64,000 bases of DNA from JANRLT01 sp041736895 (GTDB lineage Bacteria > Planctomycetota > Planctomycetia > Pirellulales > JALHPA01), in assembly GCA_041736895.1 (NCBI GenBank), contig JBGSSS010000211.1, positions 1-64,000 on the forward strand, given 5' to 3'. The notes under the pieces are model-generated. The model was not told the DNA's origin. It saw nothing but the letters and a program-made list of their open reading frames with translations, and searched no databases. Every line of letters starts with the position of its first letter. Position 1 is the first letter of the stretch. Both the position numbers and the translations under genes were made by a program. Of this stretch, positions 52,151 through 59,865 are shown in pieces.

Positions 52151-52261
52151 CGCTCGATAGAGCAGGGCTAACGCCTGGGCCCGTTGATCGGCGGGGTCGT
52201 TGACCAGTTCCAGCGTTTGCAGGGCCGACTGCCAGTTGCCTTCTTGAATTGCCGTGCGGGC

Positions 52262-52264
52262 CTA
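52262..52264 (-). other. In-frame amber (TAG) codon splitting the CHAT gene
   Basis: On the minus strand ...CTG ATC GAT TAG GCC CGC ACG GCA ATT CAA... keeps the same frame on both sides. The 37 codons between TAG and the first GTG read ARTAIQEGNWQSALQTLELV and so on, clearly a coding TPR helix. One C-to-T change (CAG to TAG) would explain it. Confidence 0.9.
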
Positions 52265-53260
52265 ATCGATCAGCTTGTTTCCGGTCGCGGCCAAGTCGCG
52301 CGGCGCAGCCTTATCTTGCGGTGCGGCCGCATCAGGCTGTGCCCCTTGATCCGAAACCGTCAGGCGGCGAATCTGCGCGGCGTGCAGAGATTGATACCAC
52401 GCTTCCTTGGCAAGCGACGGCTTCTCCCTCGCGGCGTCTTCGAGCGCGTCGAGAATATCTGCCGTGTACGCGACGAGTTCGCCATCTTCATCTTTTTGAT
52501 AGCCCAGGTGCTGAGCCAGCGCCAAAAAGTACGTCGGCGAATCGTGGCCCACCGCGCCGCCAAGTTGTTCGATAGGAAAGAAGATCGGCACAGCCCGCGC
52601 CGGTTCTATAACGCTGAAGCTCGTGATCGGTCCCTTGCCAACACGCAGTGTGTAAGCCCCCGCTGGCAGAAAGTCTTTCAATTCCTTGGGCAAGTTCGGA
52701 ATCTCTTCCCAACGCAGCGTCTCCGCGCCTGCCGCGAATGAAATCGTTGCCAGTTGCTTTTTGCCGCGCGATAAGACGACCTCAGCCGCGGGGTATTTTT
52801 CTTTGCCTTCGTCCGCGCGTCGTCGCAGCGTGATCTTGCCATTGAGACAGCGGCCTTCATCCGCCGGTGTGATGAACGTCAATCCGCCCGCCCGCGTCAC
52901 GACTTGACCCAAGAGTTGCTCGGGCTGAAATGTCATCGCTTCGGGACCGGCGGAATTGCCGGAGCTGCCGCCGCGGGTGTTCGAACGCAGCGCGGCCGTG
53001 GTGGCGAGCGCCGGCTGCTCGGTTGTCGAAAGCGGGCCTGGAAGGATCGCCGCGCGTTCGACGTTGTCTTGCACCCAAACAGCAATGCCCGAGTTGCGGT
53101 CATCGCGGTCGGTGCGCGGCAACTGGTAGGGGACGACTTCGGGGCGAGATTTTTGGTCGAGCCGAATCAAGTAGCCATCGTTGGCAAGCAGCGCGTCGGT
53201 GCCGCAGCAGAAAGCGAGTGCCAATAACGCGAGGCGGCAATATCCCGGCGTTGATTGCAT
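52262..53260 (-). CDS. Secreted N-terminal piece of the amber-split CHAT gene
   Basis: Start ATG 53260 (MQSTPGYCRLALLALAFCCG, signal peptide) with GAGGTG upstream; the frame goes further back to 53380 but without a better start. 332 residues end at the TAG. The mature part contains NDGYLIRLDQKSRPEVVPYQ, a beta-rich extracytoplasmic domain (LLGQVVTRAGGLTFITPADE, AGAYTLRVGKGPITSFSVIE) and a helical run-up to TPR repeats. In the usual arrangement this beta domain precedes the TPR-CHAT part in one chain. As it stands it is a truncated secreted protein; a pseudogene is possible. Confidence 0.8.
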   Translation of the reverse strand: MQSTPGYCRLALLALAFCCGTDALLANDGYLIRLDQKSRPEVVPYQLPRTDRDDRNSGIAVWVQDNVERAAILPGPLSTTEQPALATTAALRSNTRGGSSGNSAGPEAMTFQPEQLLGQVVTRAGGLTFITPADEGRCLNGKITLRRRADEGKEKYPAAEVVLSRGKKQLATISFAAGAETLRWEEIPNLPKELKDFLPAGAYTLRVGKGPITSFSVIEPARAVPIFFPIEQLGGAVGHDSPTYFLALAQHLGYQKDEDGELVAYTADILDALEDAAREKPSLAKEAWYQSLHAAQIRRLTVSDQGAQPDAAAPQDKAAPRDLAATGNKLID

Positions 53261-53527
53261 CTCGCACCTCGTTGTTAGAAAAAAACGACGTCTGTGTATC
53301 AAAACGAAAAGCGAAAGCAGAGCGGACAAGAAAAATATAAAATCCGACCGCTGCATTCCCCGGAAGTCGTGAGACTTCATATCATTCGGAAGGGAGATCG
53401 CTTGTCATCGCCTCTTATAGGGTCTTACGACCTTGGCAAAATGCCCTGCGGAATACCGCAATGCGGGATTCCATAGTAACTGTGCGCGCGAACGCATTCC
53501 ACCATTAAATTCGCAGAATCCCAAACT

Positions 53528-55435
53528 TTATGGCGTGTGAGCGAAGATGTAGCCAGCGCAGTGAAACCCGGCGTGGCGCAGTTTCTGACGAAACTGGTCG
53601 ACGCGCTCACGAACGATTTCGGCCGGGTCGAGTTTCTGAGACGGGTTCCCCAAGTCTCGGCCGGATTGAGTGATCGACGTTTTATGATCCTTGAGTTCGA
53701 GCAATGCATATTCGGGCAACGCCGGCCACGAATGCCCTGCCGTTTTCCAGGCGGCTTGCAGCGACTCGTTCGTGGGGGACGTTGACCCGCTAATGACCAG
53801 CAGGGCTTCGCTGCCTGGGGAACCCGTCAGCGGAACCACGGCGTCGCGCGCCGGAAATACGAAACTCGTGTCGCCTGATGGCTGCGCTTTCAAGAGACGC
53901 AACTCACCCGCGCTATTGATCGAGACCATCGCCGCCGCGTCCGACTCGTCGAGCGTCGCCAGCAGTCGCAGTTCATCGCCGTTGCGCAACGGGAGAGAGT
54001 GCGTGAACTCCCGCGGCTGCCCCTCTTGCCAGACTTGAATCGACAACGTCGGGGCCGCGGTTGCATTATTCCCACGGGTTAGCCACATCCCCAACGCGGC
54101 GACGAGGATCAGTAAGCTTGTCACCGTGGCGTAGAGCGGCCAGCGTTTTAGTGCCGGTTGATCGGTCGCCGCATCGAGTGCGGCGGCAAATTCGTTGGCC
54201 GTGGGGAATCGTTCGGCCGGCTGCGGGGCCAAGGCCCTTTCGCAACAGCTTCGCACGGCCGGCGAGGCCGCGCTCTCGGCCAGGGCCGCGCGATTCCAGC
54301 GGCAGCGTTGGGCCAGCGACAGCGAATCTGGTGCGTGCTTCGCCGCGTATAGCGGCGTCCCGGTCAAGAGAAAGAACAACACGCCGCCGAGTGAAAAGAC
54401 ATCGGTCGCGGGGCCCAGTTTGCGGACCTCGCCGCGCGTCTGCTCGGGGGCCATGAACTCGAGCGTGCCCGAGATTCCGGCGTTGACTTGTTCCGCCGTC
54501 CAGGCGTGTTCCGCGCGCGCCAAGCCAAAATCGATCAGCCGCGGTTCGCCCTCCTCGTCGATGACAATGTTCTTGGGCTTGATATCGAGATGCAGAATTC
54601 CCTGCGCATGAACGACGCCGAGCGCGTGCGCGATCTTGGCGACGATCCGGGCCGCTTGATCCGCGGCGGGCCGATGCTGCCGCGCGTATTGCGCGAGCGT
54701 TGTGCCGCGGATATATTCCATGGCCAGATAGCCGCGGCCGGCGACCATGCCCGCGTCATAAACCACGGCCAGATTGGGGTGCGAAACGCCGGCCAAGATT
54801 CGGCCTTCGTCGGCGAGCCGCGCGTTGTGGGCCGCATCGGCGGCGGAGCTCGCGCCGTGCGCGATCTTGAGGACGATCTCTTTGCCTAACTCGGGATGCA
54901 ACGCCCGATAGACCGAAGATTGTCCGCCGCGATCAAGCGGAGCGACGAGCAAATAGCGGCCAAAAGTCCCAGGGCAAGCAAAGGAATCGTGGTCCTGGGA
55001 AGGTGAATTCTGCGGCAATTTGGGGGAAACTTCGAGCAAGGCGGTCGAAGGTTCCTGAATCGCTCGATGCAAGTCCAACTGCTTGCGCAACGGTTCCGCG
55101 TATTGCGGAAAGCGCCGCAGCAAATCTGTTTCGCTGGGGGCTTGGCCCTCGGCTTCGGCCAGAGCGAATTCGCCGTAGATACAATCGACCGCGCCGGCGC
55201 TGCCGCACTGCGAGAGAAATTCGTCGCTGAGGAATTGTTCCGCCGCGAGCGGCCGGCCCTGCTGCCAGCCCTGCCGCATCTGCTCCCAGATCAGCCCGAC
55301 CCATTCCTCGCTGCGGTGGGTCGCGAGTTGCTTATTCCATTCGCCCGCCTCACGCAGATCGGCGGTATCCGCCATGCCCGACACGGACGAATCGGCCGTG
55401 GCGAGGGTGTCGCGAGTTGAAGGAGCGGGTTTCAT
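53528..55435 (-). CDS. Membrane Ser/Thr protein kinase with extracytoplasmic sensor-like domain
   Basis: 635 residues. An N-terminal helical region (about 30-130) precedes the kinase domain: G-loop DRGGQSSVYRALH (168-180), ATP Lys190 in IVLKIA, catalytic HLDIKPKN (282-289, Asp284; HLD instead of HRD) and DFGLARAEH (Asp302). A membrane helix (WPLYATVTSLLILVAALGMW, about 432-452) leads to an outer domain with PLRNGDELRLLATLDESDAA and VVPLTGSPGSEALLVISGS, similar to the DUF4384-type domains of CHAT/caspase genes. HLD in place of HRD is common in such bacterial kinases. It is the middle gene of the ECF-kinase-CHAT series. Confidence 0.9.
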   Translation of the reverse strand: MKPAPSTRDTLATADSSVSGMADTADLREAGEWNKQLATHRSEEWVGLIWEQMRQGWQQGRPLAAEQFLSDEFLSQCGSAGAVDCIYGEFALAEAEGQAPSETDLLRRFPQYAEPLRKQLDLHRAIQEPSTALLEVSPKLPQNSPSQDHDSFACPGTFGRYLLVAPLDRGGQSSVYRALHPELGKEIVLKIAHGASSAADAAHNARLADEGRILAGVSHPNLAVVYDAGMVAGRGYLAMEYIRGTTLAQYARQHRPAADQAARIVAKIAHALGVVHAQGILHLDIKPKNIVIDEEGEPRLIDFGLARAEHAWTAEQVNAGISGTLEFMAPEQTRGEVRKLGPATDVFSLGGVLFFLLTGTPLYAAKHAPDSLSLAQRCRWNRAALAESAASPAVRSCCERALAPQPAERFPTANEFAAALDAATDQPALKRWPLYATVTSLLILVAALGMWLTRGNNATAAPTLSIQVWQEGQPREFTHSLPLRNGDELRLLATLDESDAAAMVSINSAGELRLLKAQPSGDTSFVFPARDAVVPLTGSPGSEALLVISGSTSPTNESLQAAWKTAGHSWPALPEYALLELKDHKTSITQSGRDLGNPSQKLDPAEIVRERVDQFRQKLRHAGFHCAGYIFAHTP

Positions 55436-55815
55436 TTTTCAGTTTCGCGCGAGCTAGCTACTAAAACTGACGGCATTAAATTTCGCTTCAAGGGAAGGGA
55501 AAAAGTAGAACAGCCACTTTTTCCTGATGGTCTATCCCAATGCAACCAGCAGTCTTCGTCTTGGAATTTGATTAGGTCCGGAGGACCGGAATACTTAAGC
55601 CTAGGCCGTGAGGCCTGGGTGTGGTCAAATGAAAAATCAAAAGGCCTGGAAGGCCGACACTTGTGCCGGTCCTCCGGACCTACAGATTTCGATGTCAAAC
55701 TTTCCCAGGCCTCACGGCCTGGGCTTAATCATGTCGGTCCTCCGGACCTAAATTCGAAGGAACCTGAGTTCTTGGATTGGCACTAATTACTTTTTCCTGT
55801 CCTCTTTCTAGCCCC
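55436..55815. other. 380-bp gene-free region with a nested-palindrome element
   Basis: It separates the ECF sigma gene from the kinase gene on the same strand, so a promoter for the kinase may be here. Besides the element at 55573-55750 I see nothing gene-like. Confidence 0.55.
55573..55750. repeat. 178-bp nested-palindrome element with about 47-bp terminal inverted repeats
   Basis: TAGGTCCGGAGGACCGG (55573-55589) and GCCTAGGCCGTGAGGCCTGG (55599-55618) recur inverted at 55704-55750. Each is a palindrome by itself. An inner GGCCTGGAAGGCC (55643-55655) and another GGTCCTCCGGACCTA (55668-55682) complete the nest. Confidence 0.85.
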
Positions 55816-56415
55816 TCAATCCCGAAACCCCAATTCCGTGGCCGCGTTGTCGATCGCGCGGGTCACTCGCTTGCGCACGGCTTCCGAGGTCGAGCCGAGT
55901 TCGGTCGCCAAATCATCCCACGCCCGGCCTTCCATGCGCTGTTGTACCAAGTAACGCTCGCTATCGTTCAAGCGCTCGTCGATGGCGGCGAGGACTTCAC
56001 GGGCGATCAGGACTTCGCTCGGGGACTCGCCGGGATTGGGCACAGCCAACAACGGTTCATCGCCGCCGTGGGCCGTGCGGCGCGCATCGCGGCGATCGGC
56101 GTGAGCCTCGCGCACGCGGTCGGTCAGTTTATTCCGCGCCATGGTGACCAGGAGCGCGGCCAATTGACCCGGTTCGTGGAGTTCGAGCCGTCCGGCGGAA
56201 ACTTCAACGAAAAATTTGAGCAAAACGGACTGGCAAATGTCTAATGAATCAAAAGTTCGCCGCAACGAGGGCGACGAGAGCCGAAAACGGATGAACCGCC
56301 GGATTTCGGGCTCGAAATACCGCACCAATTCGGCCGCCGCCTGTTCGTCGCCGCATTTCACGGCAGCGATCAGCCGTTGAAATTCGTCCGTCGCAGGTTG
56401 TTCGTGATTCGTCAT
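55816..56415 (-). CDS. ECF-type sigma factor, first gene of kinase-CHAT series
   Basis: 199 residues. Sigma region 2 is AELVRYFEPEIRRFIRFRLS, then TFDSLDICQSVLLKFFVEVS and LAALLVTMARNKLTDRVREA. Region 4 is RYLVQQRMEGRAWDDLATEL, then GSTSEAVRKRVTRAIDNAAT (helix-turn-helix). It resembles planctomycete ECF factors that accompany Ser/Thr kinases. ATG 56415 (MTNHEQPATD) is the only clear start. It heads the minus-strand series towards the kinase and is divergent from the caspase gene, 330 bp apart. Confidence 0.92.
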   Translation of the reverse strand: MTNHEQPATDEFQRLIAAVKCGDEQAAAELVRYFEPEIRRFIRFRLSSPSLRRTFDSLDICQSVLLKFFVEVSAGRLELHEPGQLAALLVTMARNKLTDRVREAHADRRDARRTAHGGDEPLLAVPNPGESPSEVLIAREVLAAIDERLNDSERYLVQQRMEGRAWDDLATELGSTSEAVRKRVTRAIDNAATELGFRD

Positions 56416-56745
56416 TTGCCGCCCGCCCCGGCAGAGAAGTAGAAGATGGATGCTATCTTATGTCGCCAGTTGGGGTGTGTCAAAAATAACGCGTTATTTA
56501 AGAGAATCCGTCAGAAAAAATGACCGGTTTTGGGATCGGCAACGTTTTAACGTTACAGGCCGTTTACTTCAGGCACGTCGCGTTAGCGAGGGGCAGCTTA
56601 GCAGATGTAGCTGAAGTCGTAAGACTTCAGAGGAGTTTCGTGAGAACATCACGAACCTGCGACTCGTTTCACCCTGGCCGCTGCGACGGTTATGATGAGA
56701 CGAAGAAATTTGACATGCCCCTGAGTACCGTGCTGGGACCAGAAA
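56416..56745. other. 330-bp divergent region between ECF sigma and caspase genes
   Basis: Promoters for both directions should lie here. A TAACGCGTTATTTA palindromic stretch (56489-56502) is near the sigma gene, and a single GTAGCT-tagged hairpin lies at 56607-56630. No gene is supported. Confidence 0.55.
56607..56630. repeat. Single GTAGCT-tagged hairpin
   Basis: GTAGCTGAAGTCGTAAGACT plus TCAG, stem TGAAGT/ACTTCA with a CGTAAG loop. It is nearly identical to the minus-strand reading of 45924-45948. Confidence 0.75.
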
Positions 56746-59016
56746 ATGCTAAATCGTTTGCGCAGAATCGTTCCGTTGTTCTGCTTGTGTTGCCTCGTGT
56801 GCGCCGGCTTGCCCCAGGCACACGCCGCGCAGGCCGAACAACGAGCCTTGCTCGTCGGCTGTAGCAATTACGAATTTCTCCGCGGTCGGAATCTGCGCGG
56901 GCCGAAAAACGATGTCCGCCAATTCTCGCAAGCTTTGATTACGAAGTTCGGCTTCGCGCCCGCCAACGTCCGCCAGCTCGTTGGCAAGCCCGACGATCCG
57001 AAACTCCGACCGACGCGGGAAAACATCTTGTGCGAACTCGATCAATTGGTTAATGACGCCACGGACGGGATGCAGATCGTCATCGCCTTTTCCGGACATG
57101 GCACGCGCGTCCCGCTGCCCGAGGGGCAGGATCCCTTCGATCCCCAGAATCCCGAACCGGATGGTTACGACGAGGCGTTCGTCGCGGCCGATGCGAAGCT
57201 CGTCAACGGCGAGATGCAGAACCTGATCCTGGACAACGAATTCGGCACGCGGCTGCAAGCGATGCGCGCCAAGGGGGCCAGCGTCTGGGCCCTCTTCGAT
57301 TGCTGTCATTCGGGTTCGCTCTCGCGCGGAGCGGGTGAAGACGACACGGGCGAAGTCTCGCGCGAATTGTCCGCGGACGACTTGGGCATCGCCAAAGACA
57401 AGACCAAACGTGCCGACGAACTCGACAAAAAAAGCCGCACCGCCGCCGCACCAGTTGCGGCCAAAGCGATGGCGATGATCGATGCGCCGAGTGGTTCGTC
57501 GGAAAAAGGCAGCCTCGTCGCGTTCTACGCCGCGCAGCCGTTCGAGACGGCCCCCGATCTCCCCTGCCCCGCGAATGCGCCGAAGACTGACGAGAATTAT
57601 TTTGGGCTGCTGACCTTTACCACGTTGCAAACGCTGCTCCGGCAACAAGCCGAGCACAAACTGACCTATCGCGAACTCGGCCAAACGATCGTCGGCCGCT
57701 ACCGCGCGGATCGCGGCACGCGCGGGCCGACACCGAACTTCGAAGGCGATCTCGACCGCGAAGTTCTCGGGCTGAAAACCTGGCCCGGCCGCTCGAAAAT
57801 GCTGCTACAAAAACAACCCAAGGGCTGGAGCATTAACGCCGGTCAGTTACAAGGACTCACCGCGGGTTCCATCGTCGCCCTTTATCCGCCGGCAACGGTC
57901 AGCACACAGGACCAATCGCCGACGGGCTACGTCAAGGTCACCCGCGTGACGCCGATCACAGCCGAAGTCGAACCGTGCGCGTATGACAAGACTCCCGCGA
58001 TTGCGGCGAGCAAGCTGCAGGAAGCGATGCGCTGCGAGATCGCCGAGCGGCAATTGGGCGAGATGCGGCTGCAAGTTCGGCTGGTGAAACCCGATCCGGC
58101 GCATGAATCCGTGGCCGCGGGCTTGCGTGAATTTTTGGGAACACCGCCGGCGCACTACATCGACTATTTGCAGCTCACCGACGCGGCCGGTGCGGAGTGG
58201 CAATTGCGGTTCGTGACGCCGCAAGAGGCCCAGGAGCAATATCAATTGCAGATCGCCGCGGCGCAATTGTTCCTGATTCGCACCGGCGAATTTTTGCCCT
58301 CGCCGAAGTTGGCTGACCCGGAAAAAGCTCCTCCGCCGGGCCGAGTCTGGCGGCAGTATGAGCTGCGCGACGCCGCCGCGTTGCACAAAGAGGTGCAAGC
58401 CGATCTGCAAAAAATCTTTACCTGGCAAAACCTTTGGCGGGTCGCTGGAGGAATGGGAAAAGAACTCGGCGCGAGCGAGGAGAATCTGAAATTCGAGTTA
58501 GCTTCGATCAAGGGATTAGATGATAGTAGCGGCGGGAAACTGCTCGACCGCGCGAGCGTCAACAACGGCGAAGCGCTCGAAGTTCGTTTGAGCAACACCG
58601 GCGCGGAGCGGATGTGGGCGACGCTTGTCTTTTTGGACTCGGATATGCTCATCAAAGTGATCAAAACCGAGCAGCTCGATCGCGCGGGCAGCGATGGCGC
58701 GGAGTTGCAGCCGATTCGTTTCAAAGTGGCGGCGCGAAAACCGGGCCCGCAGTGCTGGCTCTTGATCGCCAGTTCGGCGGAAGCCGATCGCCAGGAACCG
58801 GACTTCAAATTTCTTGACCAACCGGGGATCGAACAAATGCCGAAAGCCCCCACGCGCGGCGGACCCGGCAGCACGCCGTTCGAAACGCTGGCACTCGCCG
58901 TGGCGGGACAAAAAGGAGGCTTTCGCGCGTCCGTCACGCCGGCTCAGCATAATCCGGTGCTGCTGCTGCGATCCTGGCTGGCGGAGCCGCCGGCGAAGGC
59001 GCAGGGCATGCCTTAG
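56746..59016 (+). CDS. Secreted caspase-like (peptidase C14) protein with DUF4384-type C-terminus
   Basis: 756 residues with a signal peptide (IVPLFCLCCLVCAGLPQAHA). The p20-like caspase domain (about 32-335) has RALLVGCSNYEFLRGRNLRG, catalytic His118 in AFSGHGTR and Cys187 in FDCCHSGS. The Lys/Ala-rich loop (about 205-250) follows. The C-terminal half contains GQLQGLTAGSIVALYPPATV and a DUF4384-like region (NNGEALEVRLSNTGAERMWA, LIKVIKTEQLDR). It should act outside the cytoplasmic membrane. It starts divergently from the ECF sigma gene and lies next to a second caspase gene downstream. Confidence 0.9.
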   Translation: MLNRLRRIVPLFCLCCLVCAGLPQAHAAQAEQRALLVGCSNYEFLRGRNLRGPKNDVRQFSQALITKFGFAPANVRQLVGKPDDPKLRPTRENILCELDQLVNDATDGMQIVIAFSGHGTRVPLPEGQDPFDPQNPEPDGYDEAFVAADAKLVNGEMQNLILDNEFGTRLQAMRAKGASVWALFDCCHSGSLSRGAGEDDTGEVSRELSADDLGIAKDKTKRADELDKKSRTAAAPVAAKAMAMIDAPSGSSEKGSLVAFYAAQPFETAPDLPCPANAPKTDENYFGLLTFTTLQTLLRQQAEHKLTYRELGQTIVGRYRADRGTRGPTPNFEGDLDREVLGLKTWPGRSKMLLQKQPKGWSINAGQLQGLTAGSIVALYPPATVSTQDQSPTGYVKVTRVTPITAEVEPCAYDKTPAIAASKLQEAMRCEIAERQLGEMRLQVRLVKPDPAHESVAAGLREFLGTPPAHYIDYLQLTDAAGAEWQLRFVTPQEAQEQYQLQIAAAQLFLIRTGEFLPSPKLADPEKAPPPGRVWRQYELRDAAALHKEVQADLQKIFTWQNLWRVAGGMGKELGASEENLKFELASIKGLDDSSGGKLLDRASVNNGEALEVRLSNTGAERMWATLVFLDSDMLIKVIKTEQLDRAGSDGAELQPIRFKVAARKPGPQCWLLIASSAEADRQEPDFKFLDQPGIEQMPKAPTRGGPGSTPFETLALAVAGQKGGFRASVTPAQHNPVLLLRSWLAEPPAKAQGMP

Positions 59017-59094
59017 AAATAACTGGTTTCACCATGCCTGCGCAGATAGAATAACTTATTGAATGCTGAGCTTCCGTGCCCATGAGTAAATACC

Positions 59095-59286
59095 ATGTCA
59101 ATCGTGCAGAGTTTAGAACAAACAGTCACCCAGCTTTCGCCTGAGGAACTTCGTGAGTTTCGGAGTTGGTTCGCGGAATTCGATGCCGCGAACTGGGACG
59201 CTCAGATCGAAGCCGATGCTGCGGCCGGGAAATTTGATGAGCTGGCTAACGAAGCGCTCACAGAATACGAGGCCGGAAAAACATGA
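59095..59286 (+). CDS. Small antitoxin-like protein, partner toxin lost
   Basis: 63 residues: SLEQTVTQLSPEELREFRSW, then FAEFDAANWDAQIEADAAAG and KFDELANEALTEYEAGKT. This closely follows the widespread small antitoxin whose gene is normally followed, with an ATGA overlap, by a RelE/ParE toxin gene. Here an ATG overlaps the stop (59283) but the frame stops after MSKN (TAG at 59295-59297). So the toxin gene is missing or broken and this is an orphan antitoxin. Its family placement comes from my memory of the pattern. Confidence 0.7.
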   Translation: MSIVQSLEQTVTQLSPEELREFRSWFAEFDAANWDAQIEADAAAGKFDELANEALTEYEAGKT

Positions 59287-59865
59287 GCAAGAACTAGTTC
59301 TCTCTCAATCCATCTAGAGCGTTGAACACACCGCGCCTTACCCCATTGGTATCGACACATCTTTGTTTCCCAATTTGCACTGCGTCAAAACGCGGCCCCC
59401 AAAGTGGCCTGCTCGCCCCGCGAGCAGGTAAACCGTTGTGTTAGCTGACGCGTTGACTTGGATACGACGTCGCGCGAGGATCCTTCTCACGGGGTGAGAA
59501 GGCCACTTTGGATGCGGCAATGTCGGCTCGACGTCTTTGGGAATGTGTAAAACGAAGAATTCGTAGGTTCCAATCAAAGCTGGATGATTGTGTAGATACC
59601 AATGGCCTTGCCCGGCGCTTAATCGGAAATCCCCACGGTCCCCGCAAAAATGGCCGGTTGTCGCGATTATGCCAGCAAACTCGCCCAAAATCCCCGGTCA
59701 AACCGCTAGGAATTGGTCAACTTTGTTTGCGGCATGGAAGCTGAAAGGGATACAATAGAACTTGCGCTCGCGTTCACGCGTTGGGTAGGTATGCGCACTG
59801 CCGAGTCAGGGAAGATCGATCCGTCAGGAGGACGTCCGCCCCCTTTTTCACATCGAGTTCGACCC
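59287..59865. other. 579-bp region without a supported gene
   Basis: It lies between the orphan antitoxin and the second caspase gene. Minus-strand open frames (59338-59688, 59706-59984) lack a start context and good codon use, so I do not call them. AGGAGG at 59826-59831 may belong to the caspase gene's leader. A GTGAGAAGG/CCTTCTCAC hairpin is at 59483-59502. Confidence 0.45.

Noticed and set aside
59338..59688. 116-aa open frame on the minus strand
   Set aside because: No start context and mixed composition; it crosses a hairpin at 59483-59502. Possibly repeat-derived, so not called.
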